A stretch of DNA of 64,000 bases from NCBI RefSeq assembly GCF_009650095.1, contig NZ_CP045915.1, positions 1,178,001 through 1,242,000 on the forward strand, written 5' to 3'. The stretch's first letter is position 1, and each line of letters begins with the position of its first letter. Origin of the DNA: Gracilibacillus salitolerans (GTDB lineage Bacteria; Bacillota; Bacilli; Bacillales; Amphibacillaceae). The position numbers were made by a program, and so were the translations under genes. Below the pieces are notes generated by a model. The model was given only the letters and a program-made list of their open reading frames with translations. It searched no databases and had not been told where the DNA came from. This document shows positions 17,795-26,381 of this stretch, piece by piece.

Positions 17795-18445
17795 ATGACA
17801 ATTATCGATAAACTAAACCTTACTAAATATAAAAATATGGCTGTTCTTCATCAACCGAATGATTATAATTTGTTTGATGGATATCAAGCAGAATTAACTG
17901 GAGACCATGATGCTATTTTCATTTTTGTAGAGACGATTGATGAAATGGCAAGCCATACTCAACGGATAATCAAAGAGGAAGCATTACTTAAAAAAGGATA
18001 TTTATTTTTTGCCTATCCGAAAAAAGGGAACAAACGGTATGATACATATATTCACAGAGATGATATCTTTCCATCACTTAAAGTTGGAGAAGATGGATAT
18101 ATGGAAAATAGCGATTTGAAATTTTCACGGATGGTGAGTATGGATGATGTATTTACTGTCGTTGGCATCAAACGTGAAAAAAAGAAAACGAATAAGTCAT
18201 CGGCAGCAAGTCAGTCTGTAGTTGATTATGAAGACAACGTCAAGGATCTTGATGAAATTTTAAGTGATTATCCTAATGAACTTAATTTTTTTCAAGAATT
18301 AACACCTGGGTATCAACGAGATTGGGCTCGTTATGTTTTTTCTGCTAAACAGCAAAAAACACGTGAAAAACGTCAGGCACAAATGATAGATATTTTATCA
18401 CAAGGTTATAAATCGGTGGATTTATTTCGTCAAAAGAAGAAATAG
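17795..18445 (+). CDS. Unknown protein with YdeI-like C-terminal domain
   Basis: A 216-residue protein. Residues 1-130 are an unrecognised alpha/beta domain containing DGYQAELTGDHDAIFIFVETIDEM and the FAYPKKGNKRYDTYIHRDDIFP stretch. After a short Lys-rich linker, the C-terminal about 60 residues match the YdeI tail (ELTPGYQRDWARYVFSAKQQKTREKR). An AAAAAGGAG site precedes the ATG. Sharing the tail with the preceding gene suggests the two work together or arose by domain shuffling. A 27-base piece near 25715 resembles the LTGDHDA region of this gene. Confidence 0.7.
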   Translation: MTIIDKLNLTKYKNMAVLHQPNDYNLFDGYQAELTGDHDAIFIFVETIDEMASHTQRIIKEEALLKKGYLFFAYPKKGNKRYDTYIHRDDIFPSLKVGEDGYMENSDLKFSRMVSMDDVFTVVGIKREKKKTNKSSAASQSVVDYEDNVKDLDEILSDYPNELNFFQELTPGYQRDWARYVFSAKQQKTREKRQAQMIDILSQGYKSVDLFRQKKK

Positions 18446-18501
18446 AAGATAGTATGTAATGTGTAAGACGGAGGTATTTGGACTGGGGAGGATAAAATAA
18501 T

Positions 18502-19047
18502 TTGAAAAGCCTACATATGAAGGATCGCTTTCAAAAAATATATAAGCAAAGAGAAGAAATGAAGAAAGAATTGACTAGTTTTCGAAATAAGGAATGGAAT
18601 AGGCCACATCAAGATAAGTGGTCGTGGGGAGAAACCTATTATCACCTATATTTGATGATGAAATGGTTTCGAAGACTAAGTAAAGTGTATGTTCCTTCAT
18701 CTTTGCCTATTGCTACATTAAGAAAAAACAAACCATATAAAGTACATAGTACGGATGTATACGAGGCATATAAGGAAAAAAATAAGAAGCCGATGAGAGC
18801 TCCCTTCATTTTAGTCCCCCCAAAAGGTATAGAATCCGATGTTGATTTTCAATGGCTGATAGAAGAATTAGATAAAGAGACAAAACATATAGAGCATATA
18901 GTTTCAAACATTGACGATGATGTTGCTGGCCATATACGCTTCCCAGATCCACTCGCAAACAATCCTAATTTGATCCAAAGTATTGATCTGCTTGGCATAC
19001 ATGAGAAACACCACTTTTTATTATGCGAAAAATATTATAACGAATAA
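18502..19047 (+). CDS. DinB-like four-helix protein
   Basis: A 181-residue helical protein with WSWGETYYHLYLMMKWFRR near residue 35 and a C-terminal GIHEKHHFLL, the His-containing positions of the DinB/YfiT-like superfamily that bind a divalent metal. Members act as thiol-dependent transferases or remain uncharacterised. TTG 18502 is preceded by GGGGAGGA at about 10 bases; ATG 18517 is a possible alternative. The substrate is unknown. Confidence 0.7.
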   Translation: MKSLHMKDRFQKIYKQREEMKKELTSFRNKEWNRPHQDKWSWGETYYHLYLMMKWFRRLSKVYVPSSLPIATLRKNKPYKVHSTDVYEAYKEKNKKPMRAPFILVPPKGIESDVDFQWLIEELDKETKHIEHIVSNIDDDVAGHIRFPDPLANNPNLIQSIDLLGIHEKHHFLLCEKYYNE

Positions 19048-19082
19048 TGTTATGAAGGCTCAGACTTAATTCAAACCAAATG

Positions 19083-19110
19083 GAGGTAAAGGAGACAGCC
19101 CCTTTACCTC
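19083..19110. terminator. Convergent terminator
   Basis: GAGGTAAAGG and CCTTTACCTC form a perfect 10-base-pair stem with an 8-base loop, between the plus-strand DinB-like gene and the minus-strand phosphoesterase gene. T-rich sequence follows on the plus strand. Confidence 0.7.
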
Positions 19111-19119
19111 TCTTTACCT

Positions 19120-20058
19120 TTATTGAATTTCCAAAACACGATCTCCTTGACGGCCATAGCCATCAATTTCTAAGCGGTCTTTATAGATGCGAATGATAGA
19201 GTAGGCAGTGGTGTCCTCAGTTTCTACCATTCCCTCAAGATTGACGTAGTGAACGCCATTTTGTAGACCGTAGTTGCCAGCGTGGTTATGTCCGTTAAAA
19301 TAAGCCACGACATTGTCATTAGCCTCAAGTACTTCTGTCACTTCTTCTGCATTCCAGACATTGTGGTTATTTTCCGGATAGACTGGCATGTGTCCAAATA
19401 CAACCACTTTTTCATTTCGTTTTGCTGATTTATCCATTACATCTTGAAGCCAAGTTAACTGTTCGGCGCTAATGCCACCGTTGTATGTTTGGGCATGGAT
19501 GGCACCACTTTCTACTAATTCATTATACATTTCCTCGGCTTCTTCGTATTTCTCAGAGCCTTCAGGATTTGCGTAGAAACTAAGGTCATTTGTATCAAGG
19601 ACAACAAAGCGCCAATTCTTGTATTTAAAGTCATAATATTGATTTTGCATGCCAAGAATGTCAATCACTTCGTCTGTTTTTACAGCAAAATCGTGGTTGC
19701 CGAGTACATGATATTTTCGACCTTCTATCATATTAAAGATTGGTAGAATGGTAGAGAAACTCTCTACATCTCGGTCAATTAGGTCGCCAAGCTGTACAGT
19801 AAAATCGACATTCTCTTGATTTAATGCTTGGGATGCATCAATCAGCTTTGATACAGAATTGCGGTAATAGCGCGTACCATTAATTTCACAATCACAATAC
19901 TGTACATCCGGGACAACTCCAAATTCCAACTTTGGTTGTTCCGCACCTTTGGCATATGTGGGTGCTGTTGGAGAGCCGGCAAACAATGTCACAGCAAGCC
20001 CGACAGTGGCTACCAAACCAGTTAATTTACCGAAAAGTTCTATTTTTGGATGAAACAC
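19120..20058 (-). CDS. Exported calcineurin-like metallophosphoesterase
   Basis: A 312-residue protein with a signal peptide (hydrophobic GLVATVGLAVTLFAG, cleavage probably after TYAKG-like residues near 35). Metallophosphoesterase motifs in order: DVQYCD, GDLIDRD, GNHD, GHMP and GHNHAG, the layout of the ADP-ribose/CDP-alcohol diphosphatase group. It would hydrolyse phosphodiesters or pyrophosphates outside the membrane. It lies 18 bases after the GlpQ-like gene on the same strand, so both are probably co-expressed for phosphodiester scavenging (inference). Confidence 0.85.
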   Translation of the reverse strand: MFHPKIELFGKLTGLVATVGLAVTLFAGSPTAPTYAKGAEQPKLEFGVVPDVQYCDCEINGTRYYRNSVSKLIDASQALNQENVDFTVQLGDLIDRDVESFSTILPIFNMIEGRKYHVLGNHDFAVKTDEVIDILGMQNQYYDFKYKNWRFVVLDTNDLSFYANPEGSEKYEEAEEMYNELVESGAIHAQTYNGGISAEQLTWLQDVMDKSAKRNEKVVVFGHMPVYPENNHNVWNAEEVTEVLEANDNVVAYFNGHNHAGNYGLQNGVHYVNLEGMVETEDTTAYSIIRIYKDRLEIDGYGRQGDRVLEIQ

Positions 20059-20076
20059 GATTCATTCTCCTTTCCC

Positions 20077-20931
20077 TTAGTTATTTTTAACTGGGTGATG
20101 ATACACATGCTCTGGATAGTCGGTTATAATTCCATCTACACCTAAGTCAAACAGGCGGTTGGCTTGTTCTTGTGATCTAGATGTATATGGCATAATCTCC
20201 ATTCCCACAGCATGAACGCGATCAACTAACTCTGGTGTTACAATGTTCTGATTAGGGTTGAAATAATCTGCATATGTAGCGAACGCTTCTAATTGCTCAT
20301 CGGTCACGCCTGCCCAAGTGAGGCCCGCTAATACGCCGTGAGGAATTTCTGGTAAAAGCTCTTTTGAAAGTTCCATAGATTCATGATTAAAAGATTGGAT
20401 AATAATCTTTTCATTATTGGTATGAGCCATATTGCGTTCCTTTAAGGCATCTGCAACTTTTTCCACCATACTAGGATATAGCTCTGGTGATTTTAGTTCG
20501 ATTAAAATGCCTACTTTTCCACGAAAGGCATCTAGTACTTCTTCAAACGTTGGGATTTTCTCTCCAGCAAATTCTTCACTAAACCAGCTGCCAGCATCTA
20601 ACGCACGGATTTCTTCTAGTGTCAAATCACCAACTGCGCCAGTACCATTTGTTGTACGGTTTACTGTAGTATCGTGAATAATTACTAACTCTTCATCTGC
20701 TGTCATTTGTACATCAATTTCAATGTAATCTGACTTCATTTCCACACCTTTATGGAATGCTGCCATCGTGTTTTCTGGTGCATGTGCAGATGCTCCGCGA
20801 TGGGCTACATTAACCATCTTTTGCTGCTCTTGTTTGGAGATTGTGGTCTCCTCCTCATTTGCAAATGCTGGAACTGCGAAACTAGTCATCAGAATACTCA
20901 TGATAAAGAAAATAGTTAAGAAACGCTTCAT
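20077..20931 (-). CDS. glpQ: Secreted glycerophosphodiester phosphodiesterase
   Basis: GDPD-family enzyme with signal peptide FLTIFFIMSILMTSFAVPAFA. Catalytic features are NVAHRGASAHAPENT, the EIDVQMT metal site, HD after VII and the C-terminal DGIITDYPEHV. It hydrolyses glycerophosphodiesters, in Gram-positives also teichoic-acid-derived ones, to glycerol-3-phosphate. I chose ATG 20931 since GGAG lies 9 bases upstream; a GTG at 20943 overlaps that site. First gene of a two-gene transcript with the phosphoesterase. Confidence 0.9.
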   Translation of the reverse strand: MKRFLTIFFIMSILMTSFAVPAFANEEETTISKQEQQKMVNVAHRGASAHAPENTMAAFHKGVEMKSDYIEIDVQMTADEELVIIHDTTVNRTTNGTGAVGDLTLEEIRALDAGSWFSEEFAGEKIPTFEEVLDAFRGKVGILIELKSPELYPSMVEKVADALKERNMAHTNNEKIIIQSFNHESMELSKELLPEIPHGVLAGLTWAGVTDEQLEAFATYADYFNPNQNIVTPELVDRVHAVGMEIMPYTSRSQEQANRLFDLGVDGIITDYPEHVYHHPVKNN

Positions 20932-20943
20932 ATCAATTACCAC

Positions 20944-21460
20944 TCCTTTGAATTTGATAACTCTATTATAAATAGAGAATATGAAGCGCTAATTAATAGA
21001 CTATTAAATGATTGTAAGAAATTTTGTGCATATTGTCGCAAGTCAAAAGTAGGCGGAGAAGTCCAGTGCCTGCATCAGTTGTGTGAATCCGTCGATTATG
21101 TTGATTAGAAATCAAAAGTTTATAAAATCCCCATATAAATCCGAAGATCCTCCCCCTTATCCGAAATTCTTCTCCTTTTTACAGATGATAAATTTTGGCA
21201 TAATAAATTCACCCATTTCTATTAAGCAAAATTTGAAAACGGTAACATATTTAATTTTAATTCTTCTAAATAGTTGTCTACTATATCAGGAGGTGATTTT
21301 TGCAAAAAATACTGTGAAAAAGCTGTAAATTGGAGCTTTGTCAAATAGGAAAAAAGGGGGGAGATCATTCATTAGTGTATCCATATGAACTATTTTAGTA
21401 GGAGTAATAGCTTTCTTGATATGTTAATTCTCGTACTAACAAAATAAAAGGATGTGAGTA
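20944..21460. other. Gene-free control region before the rhamnosidase gene
   Basis: About 515 bases separating divergent genes. A weak frame at 21083-21328 has no ribosome binding site or family resemblance. A perfect AGGAGGTGAT near 21288 is followed by only a few codons, suggesting a lost gene start or tiny leader. The promoter of the rhamnosidase gene should lie in the last 150 bases, but no clear -35/-10 pair stood out. Confidence 0.4.
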
Positions 21461-24400
21461 ATGTTGTTAAGAAAACAAAGAAGAACGCTCAAGCGAATAA
21501 CGATGGTAATGTTAGCATTATTATTGGTCATATCTAATTTTAGCTTACCTCTAATGGCAGAGACGGCTAGTGAAACAACACAAATATCCAATTTAAAAGT
21601 TGAAAGCATTGTTAATCCACTAGGACTTGAGACACAATCTCCACGATTTAGCTGGATGATGGAATCGGATAGGAAAGGTCAAAAACAAACAGCTTATCAA
21701 ATCTTAGTTGCATCTAGTAACAGTAAACTTGATGAAGGTGTAGGCGATATTTGGGATAGTGGAAAAGTGGCCTCCGATCAGTCGATTAATATTGAATATG
21801 AAGGAGAAGCCTTATCACCAACAACAAGATATTATTGGACGGTAAAAGTTTGGGATTCAAATGATAACTTGTTAACAAGTGATGAGAAGACCTGGTTTGA
21901 GACGGGTCTAATGGATACAGGGTGGGATAATGCCGAATGGATTGGGGGTACTGAATATGTATTAAATGCTAGTACTAAGCCAGTATTTAACCTAGAATAT
22001 GAAATTACCATTCCTGAAGGCAGTACAAAAGGAAGCTTTATTTTTGGAGCAAACGATCCAAGATTACTAGACAGAAATAAAAATAATTACAGCATCGAAG
22101 GAGAAAATTATATAAAATATGAAATTGATCTAGCAGAACTTGAAGAAGGTACTGGTCCAGCAAAATTAGATGTGTATCGAAAAGGATATGGACCAGAAAA
22201 GGATATAGGTCAATTAGATGAAACACAGCCAATTGCTACAGGTACGATAGATTCAATTAATGATTCGAATAAGAATGAACCACACGCTGTAAAAATAAGC
22301 GTATCTAGCAATGCTGCTACCGCTTCCATTAATGGACAAGATATAGCAATAACAAGAGCGGCATATCCAGACGAAGAAGCAAATAATCAACTTACTTTAA
22401 ACCCTTTAAACGCAGTTCAAGATGTTCCAACGTTCCCTAGATTAAATGAAATTGGTTTTTCCGTTGATCCGAACCAACAAGCAAAATTCAGTAATATCAA
22501 AATATCCAATGTTAGAGAACCAAATGGCGTTTTATTTAGCGAAACGATTGACTCTGACTATGCTGGCATTTTTGAAGACTATGTAGATGGGTCACAACTA
22601 GTAATAGAAGATGAAGGTTTCACCGTAAACGGTAATTCTGATGGAGTTACTATTTATAGTGATCCTAGTCATACATCAGATCCTATGCTTCGAACGGAAG
22701 TAGACTTAAGTAAAGAGATTCAAAGTGCGCGTTTGTATGCTACAGCTCGAGGGATTTATGAGTTTTATATTAATGGAGAAAAAGTAGGAGAAGATTTCTT
22801 CGCCCCTGGTGCCACGGAATATGCTAAACGTATCACGTACCAAACATACAATGTTACCGATATGATGAATGAAGGGGAAAATGCAATTAGTACGATGCTA
22901 AGTTCTGGTTGGTGGCATGATCAAATGACTTTTAATTTATCTAACTATAATTTTTTCGGTGACCATTCCTCATTGCTTGCAAAATTAGTAATTACTTATA
23001 AAGATGGTACCACGGAAACGGTTGGTACCGATACAGAAAATTGGAAGTATTATGATGAAGGTCCAATAACTTATTCTAGTTTCTTTAGTGGAGAAGACTA
23101 CGATGCGACAAGGGAAGAATACGTAGATGGTTGGGATAAACCTGGATTTGATGACAGTGAATGGTCAAAACCAGAAGTGATTACACCATTAGATGAATTT
23201 GTAAATCCAGAAATTGTAAGTGGAGTCGGAGAAAGTGTCACAGAATTTGAAGAAATAACAGCCAAATCTTACACAGAACCAAGACCTGGTGTATATGTTT
23301 ATGATATGGGAACAAACATGGTAGGGGTTCCGCAAATTACGGTGACAGGGGAGAAGGGTCAAGTTGTTACGATGAGAACGGCAGAAATGGTATATCCTGA
23401 CCTGCCTGCATATCAAGATATAAATGGATCAAGTATGGTTGGAATGATTTTAACCGAAAATTATCGAGCTGCATTAAGTACTGATACGTACACGCTAAAA
23501 GGGGATAAAGAAGGGGAAACCTATCAACCACGCTTTACATTTCACGGTTATCGTTATTTAGAGATTACCGGTATTGATGAACCATTACCGTTAGAGCAAG
23601 TAAAGGGAATAGTACTAAGTTCTATTAATGAACTTACTGGAAGTTACGAAACGTCACATCCTTTAGTAAATCAATTATTTGAAAATATTACACGTTCTCA
23701 GCTTGGTAACTTTTTGAGCATTCCAACGGACACACCGGCAAGGGATGAACGTATGGGATGGTTAGGTGATGCACAAGTTTTTGCACGGACAGCAACTTAT
23801 AACGCAGATGTCCAGCAATTTTTTGCAAGGTTTACGGATACAATGCGTGACAGTCAGGGAGCAGATGGTGGATACCCCAATTATGCACCAAGATATGTAG
23901 TTGACCCACAATCAGGCGGATGGTTAGCATGGGCAGCTGCAGGTGTCATCGTACCATATGAGACGTATCAACAGTATGGGGATACGAAGTTAATTGAAGA
24001 ACATTATGAGTCTATGACAAGGTTTATCAATGGCATTCACAACGGAGATAAAATTAGTGGTTATCAATACTTAACTAATCGATCTGGAATTGGTGACCAT
24101 ATATCAGTCGTTCCAACGGATACAAGTTTGATGTACAATGCTATTTATGGGTATTTGGTTCGTTTGATGTCTGAAATGGCAGACGCCGTCGGGAAGACAG
24201 AGGATTCAGACCATTATATTGAAATTCATGAAGGAATAAAAGAAGAATGGAACCAGACGTTTGTGGATCCAGAAACATACCAAACTAGAACTACAACAGG
24301 AGAAGAACAACATACTCAGACCTCCTATTCTTTACCATTATATTACGGAATGTTTAATGATGAATATAGGCAACACGCTGCAGATTATTTAGCTAATTTA

Positions 24401-25285
24401 ACAGAAGAATTAGGTTATACGATAACAACTGGGTTTTTAGGAACAGCTCCAATGAATCCAGCCCTTTCAGCAAATGGACATAAAGATACTGCCTATAAAC
24501 TGTTAGAATCAACTGATTACCCATCATGGCTCTATCCTGTAGTAAACGGAGCAACATCTATTTGGGAAAGATGGAATTCTTATACGCATGAGGATGGATT
24601 TGGTGGTAACAATTCAATGAACTCCTTTAACCATTATGCTCTTGGGGCAGTTGGGGAATGGATGTACAATTATTCCCTTGGAATCCAGCGTGATGCAAAT
24701 AATCCTGGATTCAAACATTTTAACCTTAAGCCAGAATTTGGCGGGACAATGACATACGCGAAAGGAAGCTATAACTCTATTCATGGTAAGATTGAGAGTA
24801 GTTGGGAGTTAAGTGAGAGCGGTGATATTTTCACTTATGAAGCTACTGTACCTGCGAATACAACAGCTACCCTATATCTACCGACAGTTTCAGAAAAAAT
24901 GGTGATTGAAGGTGATATATTAGCGTCTAATGCAGAAGGATTAGATTTTGTTAAATATGAAGATGGAAAAGCAGTATTTGAGCTTCAATCAGGTAGTTAT
25001 GAGTTCCATTCGGTAATTAACGGCTCAGAAATTTCCACTATTGAAGCGTTGCATGAATTACTAGAAGACTATATTAGCTCAGGAGATATAACTGCTCCGC
25101 TCACCAATCAACTAGAAAATAGTTTAAAACAAGTACAACATCATACTAACAAAGGTGCCTCTGAAATGGCAGAAAAGCATATAAATAACTTTATTAAGCA
25201 CTTAGGGAATAAAGAAGAAAATAGTACTGAGACATCGAGAGTTCATTTATTAATAGGAGCTAGATCACTAAGTAGTATGTGGTGA
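21461..25285 (+). CDS. Secreted GH78-like alpha-L-rhamnosidase with FIMAH-like tail
   Basis: A 1274-residue exported enzyme predicted to release alpha-L-rhamnose. Order: signal peptide (MVMLALLLVISNF, cleavage near ETA), Fn3-like N-terminal domain (about 40-150), an inserted region of about 170 residues with FIFGANDPRLLDRNKNNY, the rhamnosidase beta-domain (RLYATARGIYEFYINGEKVGEDFF), a helical-barrel catalytic domain with DTPARDERMGWLGDAQVF (757-774) and SIWERWNSYTHEDG, and a C-terminal beta-domain. The last about 80 residues (LEDYISSG, QVQHHTNKG, HINNFIKHLGN) match the FIMAH-type helical module also seen at the end of the 38456 protein. Ordinary GH78 enzymes are shorter. No wall-anchor motif or SLH repeat is seen. 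Confidence 0.92.
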   Translation: MLLRKQRRTLKRITMVMLALLLVISNFSLPLMAETASETTQISNLKVESIVNPLGLETQSPRFSWMMESDRKGQKQTAYQILVASSNSKLDEGVGDIWDSGKVASDQSINIEYEGEALSPTTRYYWTVKVWDSNDNLLTSDEKTWFETGLMDTGWDNAEWIGGTEYVLNASTKPVFNLEYEITIPEGSTKGSFIFGANDPRLLDRNKNNYSIEGENYIKYEIDLAELEEGTGPAKLDVYRKGYGPEKDIGQLDETQPIATGTIDSINDSNKNEPHAVKISVSSNAATASINGQDIAITRAAYPDEEANNQLTLNPLNAVQDVPTFPRLNEIGFSVDPNQQAKFSNIKISNVREPNGVLFSETIDSDYAGIFEDYVDGSQLVIEDEGFTVNGNSDGVTIYSDPSHTSDPMLRTEVDLSKEIQSARLYATARGIYEFYINGEKVGEDFFAPGATEYAKRITYQTYNVTDMMNEGENAISTMLSSGWWHDQMTFNLSNYNFFGDHSSLLAKLVITYKDGTTETVGTDTENWKYYDEGPITYSSFFSGEDYDATREEYVDGWDKPGFDDSEWSKPEVITPLDEFVNPEIVSGVGESVTEFEEITAKSYTEPRPGVYVYDMGTNMVGVPQITVTGEKGQVVTMRTAEMVYPDLPAYQDINGSSMVGMILTENYRAALSTDTYTLKGDKEGETYQPRFTFHGYRYLEITGIDEPLPLEQVKGIVLSSINELTGSYETSHPLVNQLFENITRSQLGNFLSIPTDTPARDERMGWLGDAQVFARTATYNADVQQFFARFTDTMRDSQGADGGYPNYAPRYVVDPQSGGWLAWAAAGVIVPYETYQQYGDTKLIEEHYESMTRFINGIHNGDKISGYQYLTNRSGIGDHISVVPTDTSLMYNAIYGYLVRLMSEMADAVGKTEDSDHYIEIHEGIKEEWNQTFVDPETYQTRTTTGEEQHTQTSYSLPLYYGMFNDEYRQHAADYLANLTEELGYTITTGFLGTAPMNPALSANGHKDTAYKLLESTDYPSWLYPVVNGATSIWERWNSYTHEDGFGGNNSMNSFNHYALGAVGEWMYNYSLGIQRDANNPGFKHFNLKPEFGGTMTYAKGSYNSIHGKIESSWELSESGDIFTYEATVPANTTATLYLPTVSEKMVIEGDILASNAEGLDFVKYEDGKAVFELQSGSYEFHSVINGSEISTIEALHELLEDYISSGDITAPLTNQLENSLKQVQHHTNKGASEMAEKHINNFIKHLGNKEENSTETSRVHLLIGARSLSSMW

Positions 25286-25380
25286 TAGTTCCCTTAGATA
25301 TATAACTATTTTAAAGATCTTTTCGCATATTAATGGTTGCCGAGGTACCTACGATTTTCCATGAGCTCATAAGGATTAAC

Positions 25381-25430
25381 AGAGTGTATCAAAAGTCACA
25401 AGATTTCAACTTTTGATACACTCTTTTCAA
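25381..25430 (+). terminator. Strong terminator after the rhamnosidase gene
   Basis: AGAGTGTATCAAAAGT (25381-25396) and ACTTTTGATACACTCT (25409-25424) form a perfect 16-base-pair stem with a 12-base loop and a short T-run. Confidence 0.85.
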
Positions 25431-25473
25431 TCATCATTAGCAACTGGAAGAGCTTGTAAAACATTATTACCCT

Positions 25474-25664
25474 TTACTGTTTAACCACACTATCTACAAA
25501 ATTCATTGCATTTTGAGATTTTCTTTTGCATATTTGCTACCCTCTATTTCAAATCCGTGTGGCAGTTTCTCTCCACTTTTACTATAGATATTTAATTTAT
25601 GCTTAATTCCTAGTTTTGTTAACTTATTCTCTAAAACATTAGCTTGATCGTTAAAAGTAGGCCT
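25474..25664 (-). pseudogene. Remnant of an esterase gene 3' end
   Basis: On the minus strand this stretch repeats the last about 60 codons of the esterase gene at 26382-27779: TKLGIKHKLNIYSK, LPHGFE, GSKYAKENLKMQ are recognisable. One base is missing after KMQ, which breaks the frame just before NFVDSVVKQ and the stop at 25474-25476. The rest of the gene is absent. It is either the end of a lost tandem copy or a tail left by an insertion. Confidence 0.85.
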
Positions 25665-25714
25665 ACGATTATTCTTAATTAGAAAAGTGATGAAGTTTGT
25701 TTAAGAGAAATAAA

Positions 25715-25742
25715 ATAGAATTAGCTGGAGAACATGATGCTT
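25715..25742 (+). pseudogene. Possible scrap of the 17795-type gene
   Basis: The frame reads IELAGEHDAF, close in both protein and DNA to AELTGDHDAIF of the gene at 17795 (23 of 27 bases the same). A stop follows four codons later. The match is very short. Confidence 0.3.
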
Positions 25743-25945
25743 TTAGTGCAATGTAGGTGTCTAATTAATTGAGATACACTACAAATGATAAGAAAAAGTA
25801 AGGTAAGAGAAGGCGAAAGTAGAGGGATTTATATTTGGAGCTTTTTCATTTGATAGGGGTGTTGAATTGTATGAAAAGCTTACCAGACGTTATGTAAAAC
25901 AAAAGAAAACCTTGTCGAAAAACTCTATTAAAATTCCATACATGC

Positions 25946-25951
25946 TATAAT
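25946..25951 (+). promoter_or_regulatory. Extended -10 promoter of the toxin gene
   Basis: ATGCTATAAT provides a TGn-TATAAT extended -10 box. No good -35 box stands 17 bases upstream. Transcription from about 25958 would give a leader of about 80 bases whose CACTCCCTTTT can pair with the AGAAGGGGGGTG ribosome binding site, a usual way to delay toxin translation. Confidence 0.6.
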
Positions 25952-26036
25952 GGAGCATAGGTGCATAAGGCTTTTTATGGGTGGTGGCTCACTCCCTTTT
26001 TGTTTTTCATTTTTATAGAAGGGGGGTGGTGCCTTG

Positions 26037-26123
26037 ATGATGAGTGTTTTTGAAACATTAACACTGATGATAGCGTTCGCTATGTTGATTATTGCGCTGC
26101 TGTCTTTTCATCAAAAGAAATAA
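26037..26123 (+). CDS. Holin-like type I toxin peptide
   Basis: A 28-residue membrane peptide: MMSVFETLTLMIAFAMLI, then IALLSFHQKK. The MxVFExLxLMIxFAxLII...LSFxQKK layout is the signature of the putative holin-like toxin family, related in organisation to B. subtilis TxpA. One hydrophobic helix spans most of the length, with a basic end. A GGGGGGTGG ribosome binding site lies 6 bases upstream. Overproduction of such peptides depolarises the membrane; an antisense RNA from the opposite strand normally blocks the mRNA, and a matching promoter is present. Confidence 0.85.
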   Translation: MMSVFETLTLMIAFAMLIIALLSFHQKK

Positions 26124-26165
26124 CCACCCCATAGCCTGACAAGCAAATAGTGGTGGTTATTTTTC
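26118..26165. terminator. Bidirectional terminator of the toxin and antitoxin transcripts
   Basis: AAATAACCACC pairs with GGTGGTTATTT, with T-runs leaving on both strands. It overlaps the last toxin codons. Confidence 0.75.
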
Positions 26166-26204
26166 TTCACTAATGTGAGTCGCCCCCTTAAAGGGCTATG
26201 CACT

Positions 26205-26238
26205 AACCGTAGACGTTGGAGCGTCTGCGGTTTTTAAT
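26205..26238 (+). terminator. Second hairpin of the toxin-antitoxin module
   Basis: AACCGTAGACG and CGTCTGCGGTT (26222-26232) pair over 11 bases with one G-U pair, followed by TTT on the plus strand. On the minus strand it would be an internal stem of the antisense RNA. The same motif downstream of holin-like toxins is common in Bacillales. Confidence 0.7.
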
Positions 26239-26260
26239 ATGTTATGTCTTTTCTAGTTAT

Positions 26261-26288
26261 ATTATACCTGATCGCAGTTTTTTTAACA
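26261..26288 (-). promoter_or_regulatory. Promoter of the antisense RNA
   Basis: Minus-strand TATAAT (complement of 26261-26266) lies 17 bases after TTGTTA. It points toward the toxin gene. Spacing and -10 box are near ideal. Confidence 0.65.
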
Positions 26289-26381
26289 ACTGACTTAATC
26301 ATTAGCATTTTCATGGTTACAGTAGCAACAGCAATAGACATGGACTGCCGGGTGGAATATATTGTAGACTTTCATTGTTCT

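Larger units (their letters stand above)
26115..26254 (-). ncRNA. Predicted antisense antitoxin RNA (RatA-like arrangement)
   Basis: A minus-strand promoter is seen at 26261-26288: TTGTTA, 17 bases, TATAAT. Transcription from about 26254 would run leftward through the hairpin at 26205-26232 into the hairpin at 26118-26165, whose minus-strand exit reads TTTCTTTT. The resulting RNA of about 140 bases would overlap the end and 3' region of the toxin mRNA, as in txpA/ratA. The 5' and 3' ends are estimates. Confidence 0.65.

Noticed and set aside
21083..21328. Open frame of 81 codons before the rhamnosidase
   Set aside because: No binding site; protein is low-complexity and unlike any family I know.
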